The position numbers were made by a program, and so were the translations under genes. The notes below the pieces were generated by a model that saw only the letters and a program-made list of their open reading frames with translations, was not told where the DNA came from and made no database searches. From Polynucleobacter sp. 30F-ANTBAC (GTDB lineage: Bacteria > Pseudomonadota > Gammaproteobacteria > Burkholderiales > Burkholderiaceae): a stretch of 64,000 nt of DNA. Within the stretch, counting starts at the first letter, position 1; the number at the start of each line of letters is the position of its first letter. The stretch lies in contig NZ_JACVON010000002.1 of assembly GCF_018882385.1 (NCBI RefSeq), positions 558,001-622,000 on the forward strand, read 5' to 3'. This document shows positions 47,301-57,679 of this stretch, piece after piece.

Positions 47301-50300
47301 TTAATCTTTTAGTATTTCTGCTGGGATTTCCATTGGGCCAGTGCCACTATATTTATCCAGATATAGATAAATAACAGGTGTGATCAGAAGCGTAACCACT
47401 TGAGAAACCAATAAGCCGCCAACTACAGCGATACCTAAGGGTTGCCTTAACTCAGCCCCTGCGCCAAGACCTAGGGCGATTGGAAGGGCTCCCATTAAAG
47501 CGGCAAAAGTCGTCATCATGATGGGTCTAAATCGGAGTAAACACGCTGATCGAATGGCTTCGCGTGGACTCATGTTTTGATGGCGTTGAACTTCCAGCGC
47601 AAAGTCAATCATAAGAATCGCATTCTTTTTGACAATACCAATGAGAAGTAGGATGCCAATAGTTGCAACAATGGTGAGCTCTAAGTTAAATAATCTTAAG
47701 AAGATTAATGCGCCAATGGCTGCAGAGGGCAAGCCTGCCAAGATTGTTAATGGATGAATATAACTCTCATAAAGAACACCCAATAAAACGTAAATAACTA
47801 GAACTGCAGCTAGCAATAAAATAACTTGACTGGATTGGCCGCTTTGAAACACCGCCGCATCGCCACCGTAACTTGTAATGATAGAAGGTGGCAATTTCAA
47901 TTCTTTAACGTACTGCTCTAGTTTTTTGGTGGCATCACCAAGCGCGACATCGGGGGCTAAGTTAAATGAAATTGTGACTGCTGGTACCTGACCTTGGTGG
48001 TTAACTGCCGTCGGGCCAATAGTTCTTCTAAAGCTGGCAACACTGGATAGAGGAACTAATTTGTCACTTGTTCTGCCTCTAACGTAAATGCCGTTTAAGT
48101 CAGTTTCATACTGCTTGAACTCGTCAGCAGCCTGAAGGATGACTTGATAAGTATTGACGCTGGTGTAGATTGTGGAGACTTGTCTTTCACCATAAGCAGA
48201 ATAAAGGGCGTTACGAATGTCGGCGATTGATACGCCTGCACTGGCTGCTTTTTCACGATCAATATCAATTTGAGCTTGAAGACCTTTTAGTTGTGAGTCT
48301 GTCGTGATATCTTTGAAGATAGTTGGATCAGCTCTCATTTTTTCAGTCACTTTGTTAGACCATTCATTGATTCCTTCAAAGCCTACACTTTGCAGGATGA
48401 ACTGGTAACGACTTTTTGTTACTTTGCCGCCTAATTGAAGGTTCTGAATTGGGCGCAAATAAACTGCAAATCCTGGAATATCTTTTAGATCTTTACGCAA
48501 ACTTTCTAAGACCTGTTTCATATTGCCGCGTTCACTTCGCGGCTTCAGGTTGACAAACATGCGACCTGAATTAGATCCTGAGATAACACCGCCACCGATA
48601 ACTGAAACAAGTCCTTCAATATGAACGTTGTTGCGCACAATTTCAGCTGCTTGTGCTTGTAGCTTGACTAGCTCATTAAAAGAGACATCCTCAGCTGCTT
48701 CTGTTGTGACAAAAATCTGACCAGTATCCTCTTCAGGGAAGAAGCCTTTGGGGCTCCAGACAAATAAAGCAATCGTGATGATGAATGTTGCAATAGAGCC
48801 TTGCAAAACCAGGCGTTGATTGTTAAGCGCCCAATCTAATGCTGTTTCATAGGTGGCGATAACTTTATTGAAGTAATGATCAAATTGGAGGGTGATGGGG
48901 TACTCTTTAGGGGTTGTATGAGCTTTCGGTAAAAAACGACTGCATAGCATCGGAACTAGTGTTAAAGATACAACTGCAGACACCAAAATTGACAATGACA
49001 CTACGACAGCAAACTCTCTAAAGACAAGTCCAATAGGGCCTGGCATAAAAAAGATGGGAATAAAAACAGCAACCAATGAGATTGAGATTGAAACGATAGT
49101 GAAGCCAACTTCTCGGCTGCCAATAAGAGCTGCCTTGAGTGGGTCTACGCCTTTTTCAATATGGCGCATGATATTTTCTAAGACGACGATGGCATCGTCA
49201 ACAACAAGACCTACCGCAATCGTAATACCCAGTAAGGAAATATTATCTAAGCTGTAACCCATCCAATACATGATGGAGAATGCGCCAATTAATGAAATTG
49301 GCAAACTCAGAGCCGGAATAATTGTGGCAGAAAGATGTTTTAAAAATAGGAAAATGACCATTACGACCAAACCAATGGTGAGTAATAGGGTGAGGTTCAC
49401 ATCGTGAATTGATTCGCGAATAGATTTGGAGCGATCAATGACAAAATTAAATTCAATAGATGCCGGTATTTGTTTTTGGAAGTTAGGAATCATTTCCTGA
49501 ACAGCATCAACAACCTTGACAGAGTTAGCAGTAGGTTGACGGAGAATGGCGAGTGCAATAGAGCGTTCGCCATTAAATGCAGCTAAAGTTTTTACGGATT
49601 CATAGCTCTCTTGAACATCAGCCACATCCTTTAGTTTGATAGGTAAGCCATTTCGTTGTGCGATGACTAAGTTAGCATATTCGCTTGCTTTGACTATTTG
49701 AGGATTGGCATAGATGGTGAGTTGCTGGCGAGGGCCATCTAAAAGACCTACGGGTGTGTTCGAATTGGCTGCATTAATGGCTTTAGCAATATCATCAATG
49801 GTCAAGTTTTTAGAAGCTAAAAGAGATGGGTTAACTCCTACTCTAACGGCATAACGTTTTTGACCATAGACTAAAACCTGAGCTACACCATCAATAGTTG
49901 ATAGGGTTGGGGAGATTAAATTCTCTGCATAGTCACTGATTTGCGACAGATCCATGGATGGAGATGTCATAGTCATAATCAGCACAGGCGCATCTGCCGG
50001 ATTAACTTTCCGATACGATGGCGGATTAGTCATCTCAATGGGTAAGCGTTTTTGTGCGCGCAAAAGTGCAGCTTGAACATCTACCGAAGCTTTATCAATA
50101 TCGCGATCGTTGTTAAACTCAAGTGTGATGCTGGAGCTACCAAGGGTATTAGTTGAGCTAATCACCTTGATACCATCAATGGTTGAAAACTCTTTTTCAA
50201 GCGGTAATGCAACAGATGAAGCCATGTTCTCGGGGCTTGCTCCCGGGAGGTTGGCGCTGACTTGAATAACCGGGGTATTAAAACTTGGTAACGCAGCAAC

Positions 50301-50399
50301 TGGTATTTTGAGATAAGCGACTGTTCCAGCAACAACTGTAGCTAATGATAGTAAAACCGTCATTACTGGACGGCGTATACATAATTCTGAGATGTTCAT
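47301..50399 (-). CDS. RND efflux transporter, inner-membrane pump
   Basis: A 1032-residue AcrB/MdtB-type proton-driven pump with twelve helices and two large periplasmic loops. The intramembrane aspartate pair is in GLVVDDAIVVLENI; the segment FPEEDTGQIFV starts the second half. It overlaps the adaptor gene by four bases (ATGA). The pair has no outer-membrane channel gene, so it probably borrows a TolC-like one from elsewhere. Substrates cannot be read from sequence. Confidence 0.95.
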   Translation of the reverse strand: MNISELCIRRPVMTVLLSLATVVAGTVAYLKIPVAALPSFNTPVIQVSANLPGASPENMASSVALPLEKEFSTIDGIKVISSTNTLGSSSITLEFNNDRDIDKASVDVQAALLRAQKRLPIEMTNPPSYRKVNPADAPVLIMTMTSPSMDLSQISDYAENLISPTLSTIDGVAQVLVYGQKRYAVRVGVNPSLLASKNLTIDDIAKAINAANSNTPVGLLDGPRQQLTIYANPQIVKASEYANLVIAQRNGLPIKLKDVADVQESYESVKTLAAFNGERSIALAILRQPTANSVKVVDAVQEMIPNFQKQIPASIEFNFVIDRSKSIRESIHDVNLTLLLTIGLVVMVIFLFLKHLSATIIPALSLPISLIGAFSIMYWMGYSLDNISLLGITIAVGLVVDDAIVVLENIMRHIEKGVDPLKAALIGSREVGFTIVSISISLVAVFIPIFFMPGPIGLVFREFAVVVSLSILVSAVVSLTLVPMLCSRFLPKAHTTPKEYPITLQFDHYFNKVIATYETALDWALNNQRLVLQGSIATFIITIALFVWSPKGFFPEEDTGQIFVTTEAAEDVSFNELVKLQAQAAEIVRNNVHIEGLVSVIGGGVISGSNSGRMFVNLKPRSERGNMKQVLESLRKDLKDIPGFAVYLRPIQNLQLGGKVTKSRYQFILQSVGFEGINEWSNKVTEKMRADPTIFKDITTDSQLKGLQAQIDIDREKAASAGVSIADIRNALYSAYGERQVSTIYTSVNTYQVILQAADEFKQYETDLNGIYVRGRTSDKLVPLSSVASFRRTIGPTAVNHQGQVPAVTISFNLAPDVALGDATKKLEQYVKELKLPPSIITSYGGDAAVFQSGQSSQVILLLAAVLVIYVLLGVLYESYIHPLTILAGLPSAAIGALIFLRLFNLELTIVATIGILLLIGIVKKNAILMIDFALEVQRHQNMSPREAIRSACLLRFRPIMMTTFAALMGALPIALGLGAGAELRQPLGIAVVGGLLVSQVVTLLITPVIYLYLDKYSGTGPMEIPAEILKD

Positions 50400-51628
50400 T
50401 GGCTCTTAGCTTTCTCAGCGCTTTTGGTTTCTCTAATTTGACCTTTAGGTCTTAAATTTTGTTTGCCCTCAACCACAATCTTGTCATCAAGATTGACGCC
50501 GCTGATCACGCTCTGACCTAGGTATTGGTGAATGATTTTGATAGGAGTTAAATCTACTTTATTTTCTTTATCGACAACATAAAGAAAATCTCCTTTGGTG
50601 TTAGTGACAACCGCATGAGTTGGGATCACCAAAGCATCTTTAAGTGTTTTTGCTTTGAGTTTGATTCTGACAAATTGACCTGGGATCATAAGACCTGCTT
50701 GGTTGCTCAGTTCTGCTTTAACGCGAACCGCACCAATGGCAGGATCTACTTGGTTATCAACTACGTAGACTTTCCCTTCAACGGGTTTGTCTGCGCCATT
50801 GACTTCTACGCTAACGCTAAGATCATCGCCTTCTTCACGTTTCCCCAAAATTAATGGTATTTCTTTTTCCGAAATCGTAAATTGAACATTGATTGGGTCT
50901 AGCTGCGTAATTGTTGCCATCGCTCCAGTTGTCGTGGTTGAGGTGGCGCTACTGGTTGTCGATACGTTAGTGCCTGCTTGAACTAGGCTACCAACGAAAA
51001 CATTGATAACGCCAGCGCGACCATTGATCGGTGAGCGGATGTGGTCAAAGCTCAGTGCTACTTCTGCTGCTCGAGCATTCGCTTTGGCTGACTCCATATT
51101 TGCTTTTGATGTATCAGCCGCTGCTTGGGAAATAAATTTTTTCTCAATCAGCTCTAAGGAGCGTTTGTATTGGCGAGTTGCATCATCGGCCAAGGCTTTT
51201 GCTTTATCGAAGTTGGCTTTGCTGGCTCGGTCGTCTAATGTAAATAATAGGTCGCCAGCTTTGACTGCTTGACCTTCTTTAATGTGAATTTTGCTGACCA
51301 CATTGGTTGTTTGAGGACGGATATCAACAATGTTTTTAGCAACGATATTGCCAGTTGCTTCGAGGATCACTGGAATATCTTTTTTCTCAACTAATATTGT
51401 TGTCACTAATTGAGGAGGCATTTTTTTGCCTGTATCTGGGAAGAAGTAGTTGTAGGCGTAATTCAAACCATACAGAATGACAATGCCCGCAATAATTTTC
51501 TTTTTATGGAGCATGCAAAAAGCATAAATCTTCACGATATCAATTTTTTTAATCAATTGAGTGAGTTGTGTGATGACTTGGCAGCTACAAGCCAATAATC
51601 GAGCTTTTAATTTTTCAATAAATGGCAT
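50396..51628 (-). CDS. RND efflux periplasmic adaptor (membrane fusion protein)
   Basis: A 410-residue HlyD/AcrA-type adaptor. A membrane anchor lies near residues 44-66, followed by a lipoyl-like domain (IHIKEGQAVKAGDLLFTLDD), a coiled-coil hairpin near residues 135-190, and beta-barrel domains. The 38 residues before the anchor are unusual; an ATG at 51514 would remove them. Neither start has a good ribosome site. It links the pump with an outer-membrane channel. Confidence 0.92.
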   Translation of the reverse strand: MPFIEKLKARLLACSCQVITQLTQLIKKIDIVKIYAFCMLHKKKIIAGIVILYGLNYAYNYFFPDTGKKMPPQLVTTILVEKKDIPVILEATGNIVAKNIVDIRPQTTNVVSKIHIKEGQAVKAGDLLFTLDDRASKANFDKAKALADDATRQYKRSLELIEKKFISQAAADTSKANMESAKANARAAEVALSFDHIRSPINGRAGVINVFVGSLVQAGTNVSTTSSATSTTTTGAMATITQLDPINVQFTISEKEIPLILGKREEGDDLSVSVEVNGADKPVEGKVYVVDNQVDPAIGAVRVKAELSNQAGLMIPGQFVRIKLKAKTLKDALVIPTHAVVTNTKGDFLYVVDKENKVDLTPIKIIHQYLGQSVISGVNLDDKIVVEGKQNLRPKGQIRETKSAEKAKSQ

Positions 51629-51794
51629 ACCTGAAGGGGTTCTTGAGAACCCGCTATCTCCTTATAGTCTTTGGTTCAATTTTCGCACATTTAAGGGTCG
51701 CCGGCTGATATCTCAGGAGCCCTCGCCATTGCCCAACAGCCTGCATGGTGATGATGTTTTTGAGCTTGTAAATTGTGCTTTGGAGTTCAGATTC

Positions 51795-52274
51795 TTAAAA
51801 TTTAGCTGCTTGGTCTTTTAAATGCTCTTCAACGCCCTTATTGGCTAGGGCGTCAGCTAATTCATTCCCCGGGTGTCCTGCGTGACCTTTGACCCAGTGC
51901 CAATTGATCTCATGAAGACCTAAAAGGCTATCGATTTCCTGCCATAGGTCGACATTCTTAACAGGATCTTTGCTGGCTGTTTTCCAGCCCCGAGCTTTCC
52001 AGCCGCCCATCCACTCGGTGACACCCTGCATCACATACTTGGAGTCGGTATAAATGGAAACATGGCAGGCCATTTTTAGCGCTTTTAGAGCCTCAATCAC
52101 CGCTTTCATTTCCATACGGTTATTGGTTGTCAGGGTTTCTCCACCGTGTAATAACTTTTCTTTATCACCGGATCTAAGAACAACGCCCCAGCCACCAGGA
52201 CCAGGATTCCCTTTACAAGCGCCATCTGTGTAAATAATGACGCGACCTTGAACCGGTTGTGATGTTTCACTCAT
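51795..52274 (-). CDS. rnhA: Ribonuclease HI
   Basis: A 159-residue enzyme that cuts RNA in RNA-DNA hybrids. Catalytic residues appear in [17 protein letters not shown] (Asp), NNRMEMKAV (Glu), IYTDSKYV (Asp) and [10 protein letters not shown] (Asp). It overlaps the methyltransferase gene by four bases (ATGA). Confidence 0.98.
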   Translation of the reverse strand: MSETSQPVQGRVIIYTDGACKGNPGPGGWGVVLRSGDKEKLLHGGETLTTNNRMEMKAVIEALKALKMACHVSIYTDSKYVMQGVTEWMGGWKARGWKTASKDPVKNVDLWQEIDSLLGLHEINWHWVKGHAGHPGNELADALANKGVEEHLKDQAAKF

Positions 52275-53092
52275 TCTGTACTTTCCAATTTTTCCATTCC
52301 GGAGGAGCGCGGGTGACCTTGCAGATTGGACACCGGATTGAGTTGCGCATTTTTAGCAGGTTTACCGAGATCAATCCTTCCTACCATCGTCAAAGTAGAA
52401 ACTCTCTTAATCGCAGAAACCATAAAAACAGATCCTAAAACAGGCCACCATCTGTCGCCTGCTTTTTCTAGAAAGCCCATTTTAGACATGCCTGCTTCAC
52501 TTCTTAGAGGTAAACGGTAACAGCCAAATCGACCTCTGTCGACTGAAAAGTCTAATAACTTTAACCAATCTTTGATTCTTAATAAATCGATGAACTGACC
52601 TTCTCTAGGAAGGTAGGGTTGGCCAATCAAGTGACTGCAATATTGTCTTAAACCCCATAAGCTGGCGGGATTGAATCCAGAGATGACAACACGACCCTCT
52701 GGCATCAGAATGCGGTTAACTTCACGGAGTACGCTGTGCGGATCATCTGTAAATTCAAGCACATGGGGCAGTAAAACCAGATCAATACTTTGATTGGCGA
52801 AAGGGAGCTTATCCGGCAAACCACTGATGGTTTGCCAAGTTGCTGCATGCTGCTCATGTGGGCGATCATGAGGGGCTCTCAAGATCATTTGCAAGGGCAT
52901 ACGGTTCTCTTTTAAACCCTGAAGTTGCGGTAATCCAATTTGAAGGGCGTGATATCCGAAAATATCACTAACAATGTGGTCAAATTGAGCCTGTTGCCAC
53001 TTCAAGACGTATTGTCCTGGGGGCGAGCTAAGCCATTCATCCCAGGATGACCAAGATGATGGCTTCGTTTGTTCAGGCCTTGCTTGATTCAT
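52271..53092 (-). CDS. SAM-dependent methyltransferase, YafS-like
   Basis: A 273-residue class I methyltransferase of the Methyltransf_11 type. The usual glycine-rich motif I is degenerate ([12 protein letters not shown]), while the later motifs are clear: [23 protein letters not shown] and [14 protein letters not shown]. It lies next to gloB and rnhA, the same place as yafS in Escherichia coli. Substrate unknown. Confidence 0.85.
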   Translation of the reverse strand: MNQARPEQTKPSSWSSWDEWLSSPPGQYVLKWQQAQFDHIVSDIFGYHALQIGLPQLQGLKENRMPLQMILRAPHDRPHEQHAATWQTISGLPDKLPFANQSIDLVLLPHVLEFTDDPHSVLREVNRILMPEGRVVISGFNPASLWGLRQYCSHLIGQPYLPREGQFIDLLRIKDWLKLLDFSVDRGRFGCYRLPLRSEAGMSKMGFLEKAGDRWWPVLGSVFMVSAIKRVSTLTMVGRIDLGKPAKNAQLNPVSNLQGHPRSSGMEKLESTE

Positions 53093-53107
53093 AGGTTGTT
53101 TGTTGAG

Positions 53108-53929
53108 ATGCCCAATAAAAATTCAATAAAAGTTCAAGCAATTGCTGCTTACGACGATAACTATATTTGGTTACTATCGGATAGCCATTGTGCCGTAGTT
53201 GTTGACCCGGGTGACGCAGAACCAGTTATTGCCTATTTAAAAGATCAACAATTAGCCCTAGAGGCTATTTTAATCACCCATCATCATGCTGACCACGTTG
53301 GCGGGGTTGCTGATTTATTGACTTGGGCAGAGCAGTCAGGTCAATCTATGCCAACGGTCTATGGGCCGGCAACAGAAGATATTGCTCTTGTAAATGATGC
53401 ACTAATGCAAGGCGATAGCGTGCACTTAGAACGTCCAGCATGCTTGTTATGGGTTTTAGATGTTCCAGGGCATACATCAGGGCACATCGCTTATTACGCA
53501 GAGATCGGTGATCAAAAACATCTTTTCTGTGGCGATACTTTATTTGCATCAGGTTGTGGTCGTCTATTTGAGGGCACCCCAGCACAAATGCTAGGCTCGC
53601 TTGATAAGTTAAAAGATCTACCGGATGACACCTTGGTTCATTGTGCGCATGAGTACACACTATCTAATATAAAATTCGCCCTAGCTGTCGAACCTAAAAA
53701 TCAAGATCTGTTGGGTTGGAAATTAAAGGCGGAGTCATTAAGACAAGTAGGTAAGTCAACTCTGCCAACAACCATGGGTCATGAGAAACTCGTTAATCCT
53801 TTTTTGAGGTGTGACGCAATAGCTGTGATGGATGCGGTCAAACAACACCTCTCTATCAGTCCCTCAAAAATTCAGGAGCCTGTAGAAGTTTTTGCGGCCT
53901 TGAGAGCTTGGAAAGATACTTTTAAATAA
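53108..53929 (+). CDS. gloB: Hydroxyacylglutathione hydrolase (glyoxalase II)
   Basis: A 273-residue metallo-beta-lactamase fold enzyme that hydrolyses S-D-lactoylglutathione, ending methylglyoxal detoxification. The metal motif THHHADHVGG is complete, with later ligands in VPGHTSGHIAYY, FCGDTLFASGCGR and HCAHEYT. The ATG at 53108 gives the family start before IAAYDDNYIWLL; an earlier in-frame ATG would overlap the divergent methyltransferase. Its stop shares one base with the next ATG. Confidence 0.95.
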   Translation: MPNKNSIKVQAIAAYDDNYIWLLSDSHCAVVVDPGDAEPVIAYLKDQQLALEAILITHHHADHVGGVADLLTWAEQSGQSMPTVYGPATEDIALVNDALMQGDSVHLERPACLLWVLDVPGHTSGHIAYYAEIGDQKHLFCGDTLFASGCGRLFEGTPAQMLGSLDKLKDLPDDTLVHCAHEYTLSNIKFALAVEPKNQDLLGWKLKAESLRQVGKSTLPTTMGHEKLVNPFLRCDAIAVMDAVKQHLSISPSKIQEPVEVFAALRAWKDTFK

Positions 53930-55386
53930 TGCTAAGCACGTTATCACTACAAGCACCACCCACTGGATTCTTAAGGCGCCTCATTCGCATGGGGGGCGTT
54001 GTGAGTATTGCGCTGACGTTGACCGCTTGTGCCTCTATGGGGGGTGATTGGTCAAGTGAGTCTGGGCAGGGCGCACGTTCGAGTGATACGGCAAAATCTA
54101 GCAAATCTAGAAAGTCAGCGAGCAGAGCTCCTCGCGTCAATATCGATAAAGATTCGGTTGGGAGTTTAAGTGCACCTTATAACAATCTTTGGGACCGTAT
54201 TCGGGATGGTTTTGAGTTTGACGGTATAGACAGTCCTCTAGTAATCAAGCATGTTCGTTATTACTCGGAGCGCCCTGATTATGTTGATCGAATGATGTCT
54301 CGTTCATCCAGATATTTGTTTTACATTGTTGAAGAGGTTGAGCGCCGCAAAATGCCGATGGAGTTGGCGCTTCTCCCTTTTATTGAAAGTGCCTTTAATC
54401 CTGAGGCCTTCTCAAGTGCAAAAGCATCGGGTATGTGGCAATTTATGCCTGCAACAGGTAAACATTTTCAGTTATCTCAAAACATCTTTCGGGATGAGCG
54501 TCGCGATGTCATCCAGTCGACCGATGCGGCTTTGGATTACTTGCAACGCCTTTATAAGATGTTTGGTGACTGGGAGCTTGCACTAGCTGCTTATAACTGG
54601 GGTGAAGGTAATGTTTCTAAAGCTATTAAGCGCAATCAGGCGAAGAATTTGCCAACTGATTATCAAAGTTTAAAAATGCCAGATGAGACTCGTAACTATG
54701 TGCCCAAGTTACTGGCCATTAAAAAAATCGTCGATGATCCCAAATCCTATGGTCTCAATCTTCCGGTTTTAGAGAATCACCCCTATTTTGTGGTGGTAAC
54801 GACTTCAAAAGATGTTGATGTTGATTTGGCTGCTGAATTTGCTCGTATGACTGTTCCTGAGTTTAAGGCGATGAACCCATCCTTTAATAAGCCGGTTATT
54901 TTGGGGGCCAGTGAACCTCAGATTCTTTTGCCGTTTGGTAGAGCAGAATCTTTTCAAGAAAACCTGAACGCCTATAAAGGACCTCTATCGACATGGACTG
55001 CTGTGCGACTGGGGGCTCGAGAGACGGTTGATAATTTGGCAAAGCGTTTAAGCGTGGATGCTAACCAAATACGTGAAGTCAATGGAATTCCAAAAGGAAT
55101 GAGAATCAAGCCCGGGTCGACAGTGATCATTCCGAAGTCGGCTAAAAACTCTGATGTGCCTCTTCATTTAGCCAATAATGCTTCTTTGATGCTTGAAAAA
55201 GACATTAAGAAAACTGTCGCGGCAAAAAAATCAACGTCCAAAAAATCAACAGCAAAAAAATCAAGCGCTAGCGACTCGAAAAAACAAACTGTTGCAAAAG
55301 CAAGTTCTCAAAAATCCAATCAAAAGCCAAGCAAAAAGCCAAACTCTGATAAAAAGCTGGCTGAAAATTCAAAAAAAGCGAATTAA
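53929..55386 (+). CDS. mltD: Membrane-bound lytic murein transglycosylase D type
   Basis: A 485-residue peptidoglycan lytic transglycosylase. An N-terminal signal with a lipobox-like LTAC (about residues 29-35), a Ser/Arg-rich linker, then the SLT domain near residues 125-250 with catalytic Glu in LLPFIESAFNPEAFS and the segment AALDYLQRLYKMFGDWELALAAYNWGEGN by its key AYNWGEGN. One LysM domain near residues 360-405. The last 50 residues are almost only Lys, Ser and Ala, which may bind the cell wall or nucleic acid-like polymers. The gloB-mltD neighbourhood matches Escherichia coli. Confidence 0.92.
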   Translation: MLSTLSLQAPPTGFLRRLIRMGGVVSIALTLTACASMGGDWSSESGQGARSSDTAKSSKSRKSASRAPRVNIDKDSVGSLSAPYNNLWDRIRDGFEFDGIDSPLVIKHVRYYSERPDYVDRMMSRSSRYLFYIVEEVERRKMPMELALLPFIESAFNPEAFSSAKASGMWQFMPATGKHFQLSQNIFRDERRDVIQSTDAALDYLQRLYKMFGDWELALAAYNWGEGNVSKAIKRNQAKNLPTDYQSLKMPDETRNYVPKLLAIKKIVDDPKSYGLNLPVLENHPYFVVVTTSKDVDVDLAAEFARMTVPEFKAMNPSFNKPVILGASEPQILLPFGRAESFQENLNAYKGPLSTWTAVRLGARETVDNLAKRLSVDANQIREVNGIPKGMRIKPGSTVIIPKSAKNSDVPLHLANNASLMLEKDIKKTVAAKKSTSKKSTAKKSSASDSKKQTVAKASSQKSNQKPSKKPNSDKKLAENSKKAN

Positions 55387-55417
55387 ACCAATTAAATTGG
55401 TGACTTAATGTCTTCAA

Positions 55418-55436
55418 CCTAGGGTGAATCCCTAGG
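55418..55436 (+). terminator. Hairpin between mltD and prpE
   Basis: A 7-bp perfect stem CCTAGGG/CCCTAGG with loop TGAAT. It lacks a T tract, so termination would be weak or dependent on Rho; its role is uncertain. Confidence 0.4.
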
Positions 55437-55522
55437 CTGTCAGATGCTAGTCAGACTAAGATTTGATCCTAGTAAGATTATCAAAATTATTAAATCATAT
55501 TTCATGTTATCGGGGGAAATGT

Positions 55523-57400
55523 ATGTCCGCTTACAAAGCTTTTCATGAGCGCTCTGTAAAAGATCCACAAGGTTTTTGGGCTGAACAAGCCGAATTGATT
55601 GAGTGGCAAAAACCTTTTGATCAGGTTTTGGATTACAGCAATCCACCATTTGCCAAATGGTATGTGGGCGGTAAAACAAACATTTGTCACAATGCAGTGG
55701 ATCGCCATTTAAAAGATCGTCCAGATCAGCAGGCATTGGTGGCTGTTTCAACTGAAACTAATCAAGAAAAAACCTATACGTTTAGGGAACTTCATACAGA
55801 AGTCAACAGAATGGCAGCCATTCTGAAAGCTCATGGTGTGGTGAAGGGTGATCGCGTACTAATTTATATGCCGATGATTGCGGAAGCAGCATTTGCGATG
55901 TTGGCTTGTGTGCGCTTGGGCGCCATCCACTCCGTGGTGTTTGGTGGATTTGCATCGCATAGTTTGGCTTCTCGTATCGATGATGCGAAACCAAAAATGG
56001 TGATCTTGGCCGACGCGGGTGCTCGCGGCGGTAAGCCTGTGCCTTATAAACCTCTATTGGATGAAGCGATTACTTTAGCGGCCCATAAGCCATCTAAAGT
56101 TTTATTGATTGATCGTCAATTGGTTGAGTACAACAAAGTGGAAGGTCGTGATTTGGATTACGCTACGGAGCGTGCCAAAGTGATGGATGCGCAAGTGCCA
56201 TGCGAGTGGTTAGACGCAACCGACCCGTCTTATATTCTTTACACGTCAGGCACCACTGGTAAGCCAAAAGGAGTGCAACGTGATACGGGCGGCTATGCTG
56301 TTGCCTTAGCGTCATCGATGCGCAATATTTATGGTGGCCAACCTGGCGAAGCCATGTTCACCACATCCGATATTGGGTGGGTGGTGGGTCACAGCTACAT
56401 TATTTATGGTCCATTGATCAACGGCATGGCAACCATCATGTATGAAGGTACGCCATTACGTCCGGATGCAGGTATTTGGTGGAAGTTGGTAGAGCAATAC
56501 AAAGTGTCTATCCTGTTCTCTGCCCCAACAGCTGCGCGTGTCTTGAAAAAACAAGATCCGGCATTTTTATCGAAATACGACATTTCTAGTTTGCGCGCTG
56601 TTTTCTTGGCAGGTGAGCCTTTGGATGAGCCGACTGCTACTTGGTTGCATGGCGCGATCAATAAACCAATCGTTGATAACTATTGGCAAACGGAAACTGG
56701 CTGGCCAATGCTAGCCTTGCAACGCGGCATTGAAGTGATGCCGCATAAGTTTGGTTCTCCAGGAGTACCTGTTTACGGTTACAACATGAAGCTCTTGGAT
56801 GATGCAACAGGGGCTGAGCTTGGTCCTGACCAAAAGGGTGTTGTAGCGATTGAAGGCCCATTGCCCCCAGGTTGTATGCAAACTGTTTGGGGTGATGATG
56901 AGCGCTTTGTCAAAACGTATTGGAATACTGTTCCAGGTAAATTGGTTTACTCCACATTTGACTGGGGTATTAAAGACAAAGATGGTTACTACTTTATTTT
57001 AGGTAGAACCGATGACGTGATTAACGTCGCTGGCCATCGTCTTGGAACCCGAGAGATTGAAGAAAGTATTTCTAGCCATCCGAATGTGGCTGAAGTAGCG
57101 GTTGTGGGTATTGAAGACAAACTTAAGGGCCAGGTGGCGATTGGATTTGCTATTCCTAAAGATGCTAACAATACCGCGACTCTGGAAGCGGAAATCTTGA
57201 AAACAGTTGATTCTCAATTGGGCGCCGTAGCAAGGCCTGCACGTGTGTACGTTGTGACAGCCTTGCCAAAAACTCGTTCTGGCAAGATTGTGCGTCGTTC
57301 TCTCCAAGCTGTGGCGGAGGGGCGTGATCCTGGCGACTTAAGCACTTTGGATGATCAAAGCGTATTGGAAGCCATTAAGGCCCTGTTTGCTCCTAAGTAA
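55523..57400 (+). CDS. prpE: Propionate-CoA ligase
   Basis: A 625-residue acyl-CoA synthetase of the acetyl/propionyl type. Motifs: ILYTSGTTGKPKGVQRDTGG (ATP), DNYWQTETGWPM and the catalytic lysine in LPKTRSGKIVRRSL. The RDTGGYAVAL and SDIGWVVGHSYI segments favour propionate over acetate. GGGGGAAA at 55511 onward sets the ATG at 55523; the frame upstream is not family-like. It is not beside prpBCD here. It could use propionate made through mmsA-type pathways. Confidence 0.92.
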   Translation: MSAYKAFHERSVKDPQGFWAEQAELIEWQKPFDQVLDYSNPPFAKWYVGGKTNICHNAVDRHLKDRPDQQALVAVSTETNQEKTYTFRELHTEVNRMAAILKAHGVVKGDRVLIYMPMIAEAAFAMLACVRLGAIHSVVFGGFASHSLASRIDDAKPKMVILADAGARGGKPVPYKPLLDEAITLAAHKPSKVLLIDRQLVEYNKVEGRDLDYATERAKVMDAQVPCEWLDATDPSYILYTSGTTGKPKGVQRDTGGYAVALASSMRNIYGGQPGEAMFTTSDIGWVVGHSYIIYGPLINGMATIMYEGTPLRPDAGIWWKLVEQYKVSILFSAPTAARVLKKQDPAFLSKYDISSLRAVFLAGEPLDEPTATWLHGAINKPIVDNYWQTETGWPMLALQRGIEVMPHKFGSPGVPVYGYNMKLLDDATGAELGPDQKGVVAIEGPLPPGCMQTVWGDDERFVKTYWNTVPGKLVYSTFDWGIKDKDGYYFILGRTDDVINVAGHRLGTREIEESISSHPNVAEVAVVGIEDKLKGQVAIGFAIPKDANNTATLEAEILKTVDSQLGAVARPARVYVVTALPKTRSGKIVRRSLQAVAEGRDPGDLSTLDDQSVLEAIKALFAPK

Positions 57401-57415
57401 TTGGTCATCAACCAG

Positions 57416-57441
57416 ATTAAGGGCTCTACGGAGCCCTTAAT
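57416..57441 (+). terminator. Intrinsic terminator after prpE
   Basis: A perfect 11-bp stem (57416-57426 with 57431-57441, loop TACG) followed by TATTTG. It isolates prpE from carA. The rest of the 279-base gap to carA holds a possible -10 box TACAAT at 57543 without a clear -35. Confidence 0.8.
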
Positions 57442-57679
57442 TATTTGTAAGCATATGATTTTTATGGTAAATGTGCTTATTATTTTGGCGATCTTTTAGG
57501 TATCAAAGTAAGGGTTTTCCCAATAAGCGCTGCCCAATAAGGTACAATTCAGTAGTTAAATTAATAGATACCCGCCCTAGCGCTTAAAGACACATATACC
57601 TCCCGAAAATACTTTGACAGGAGATGTCTTTTCCGAGTCAGGGGTGTGTCGGATGGCAGTAGGGCTTTGGAGAATACCT

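Noticed and set aside
53069-53107. Earlier gloB start
   Set aside because: It overlaps the divergent methyltransferase gene and adds residues unlike the family.
55388-55400. CCAATT/AATTGG palindrome after mltD
   Set aside because: The stem is short and A+T-rich with no T tract; not enough to call a terminator.
57624-57662. Short ATG frame of 12 codons before carA
   Set aside because: A GGAG lies directly against the ATG without spacing and the peptide has no arginine or pyrimidine-linked logic; likely chance.
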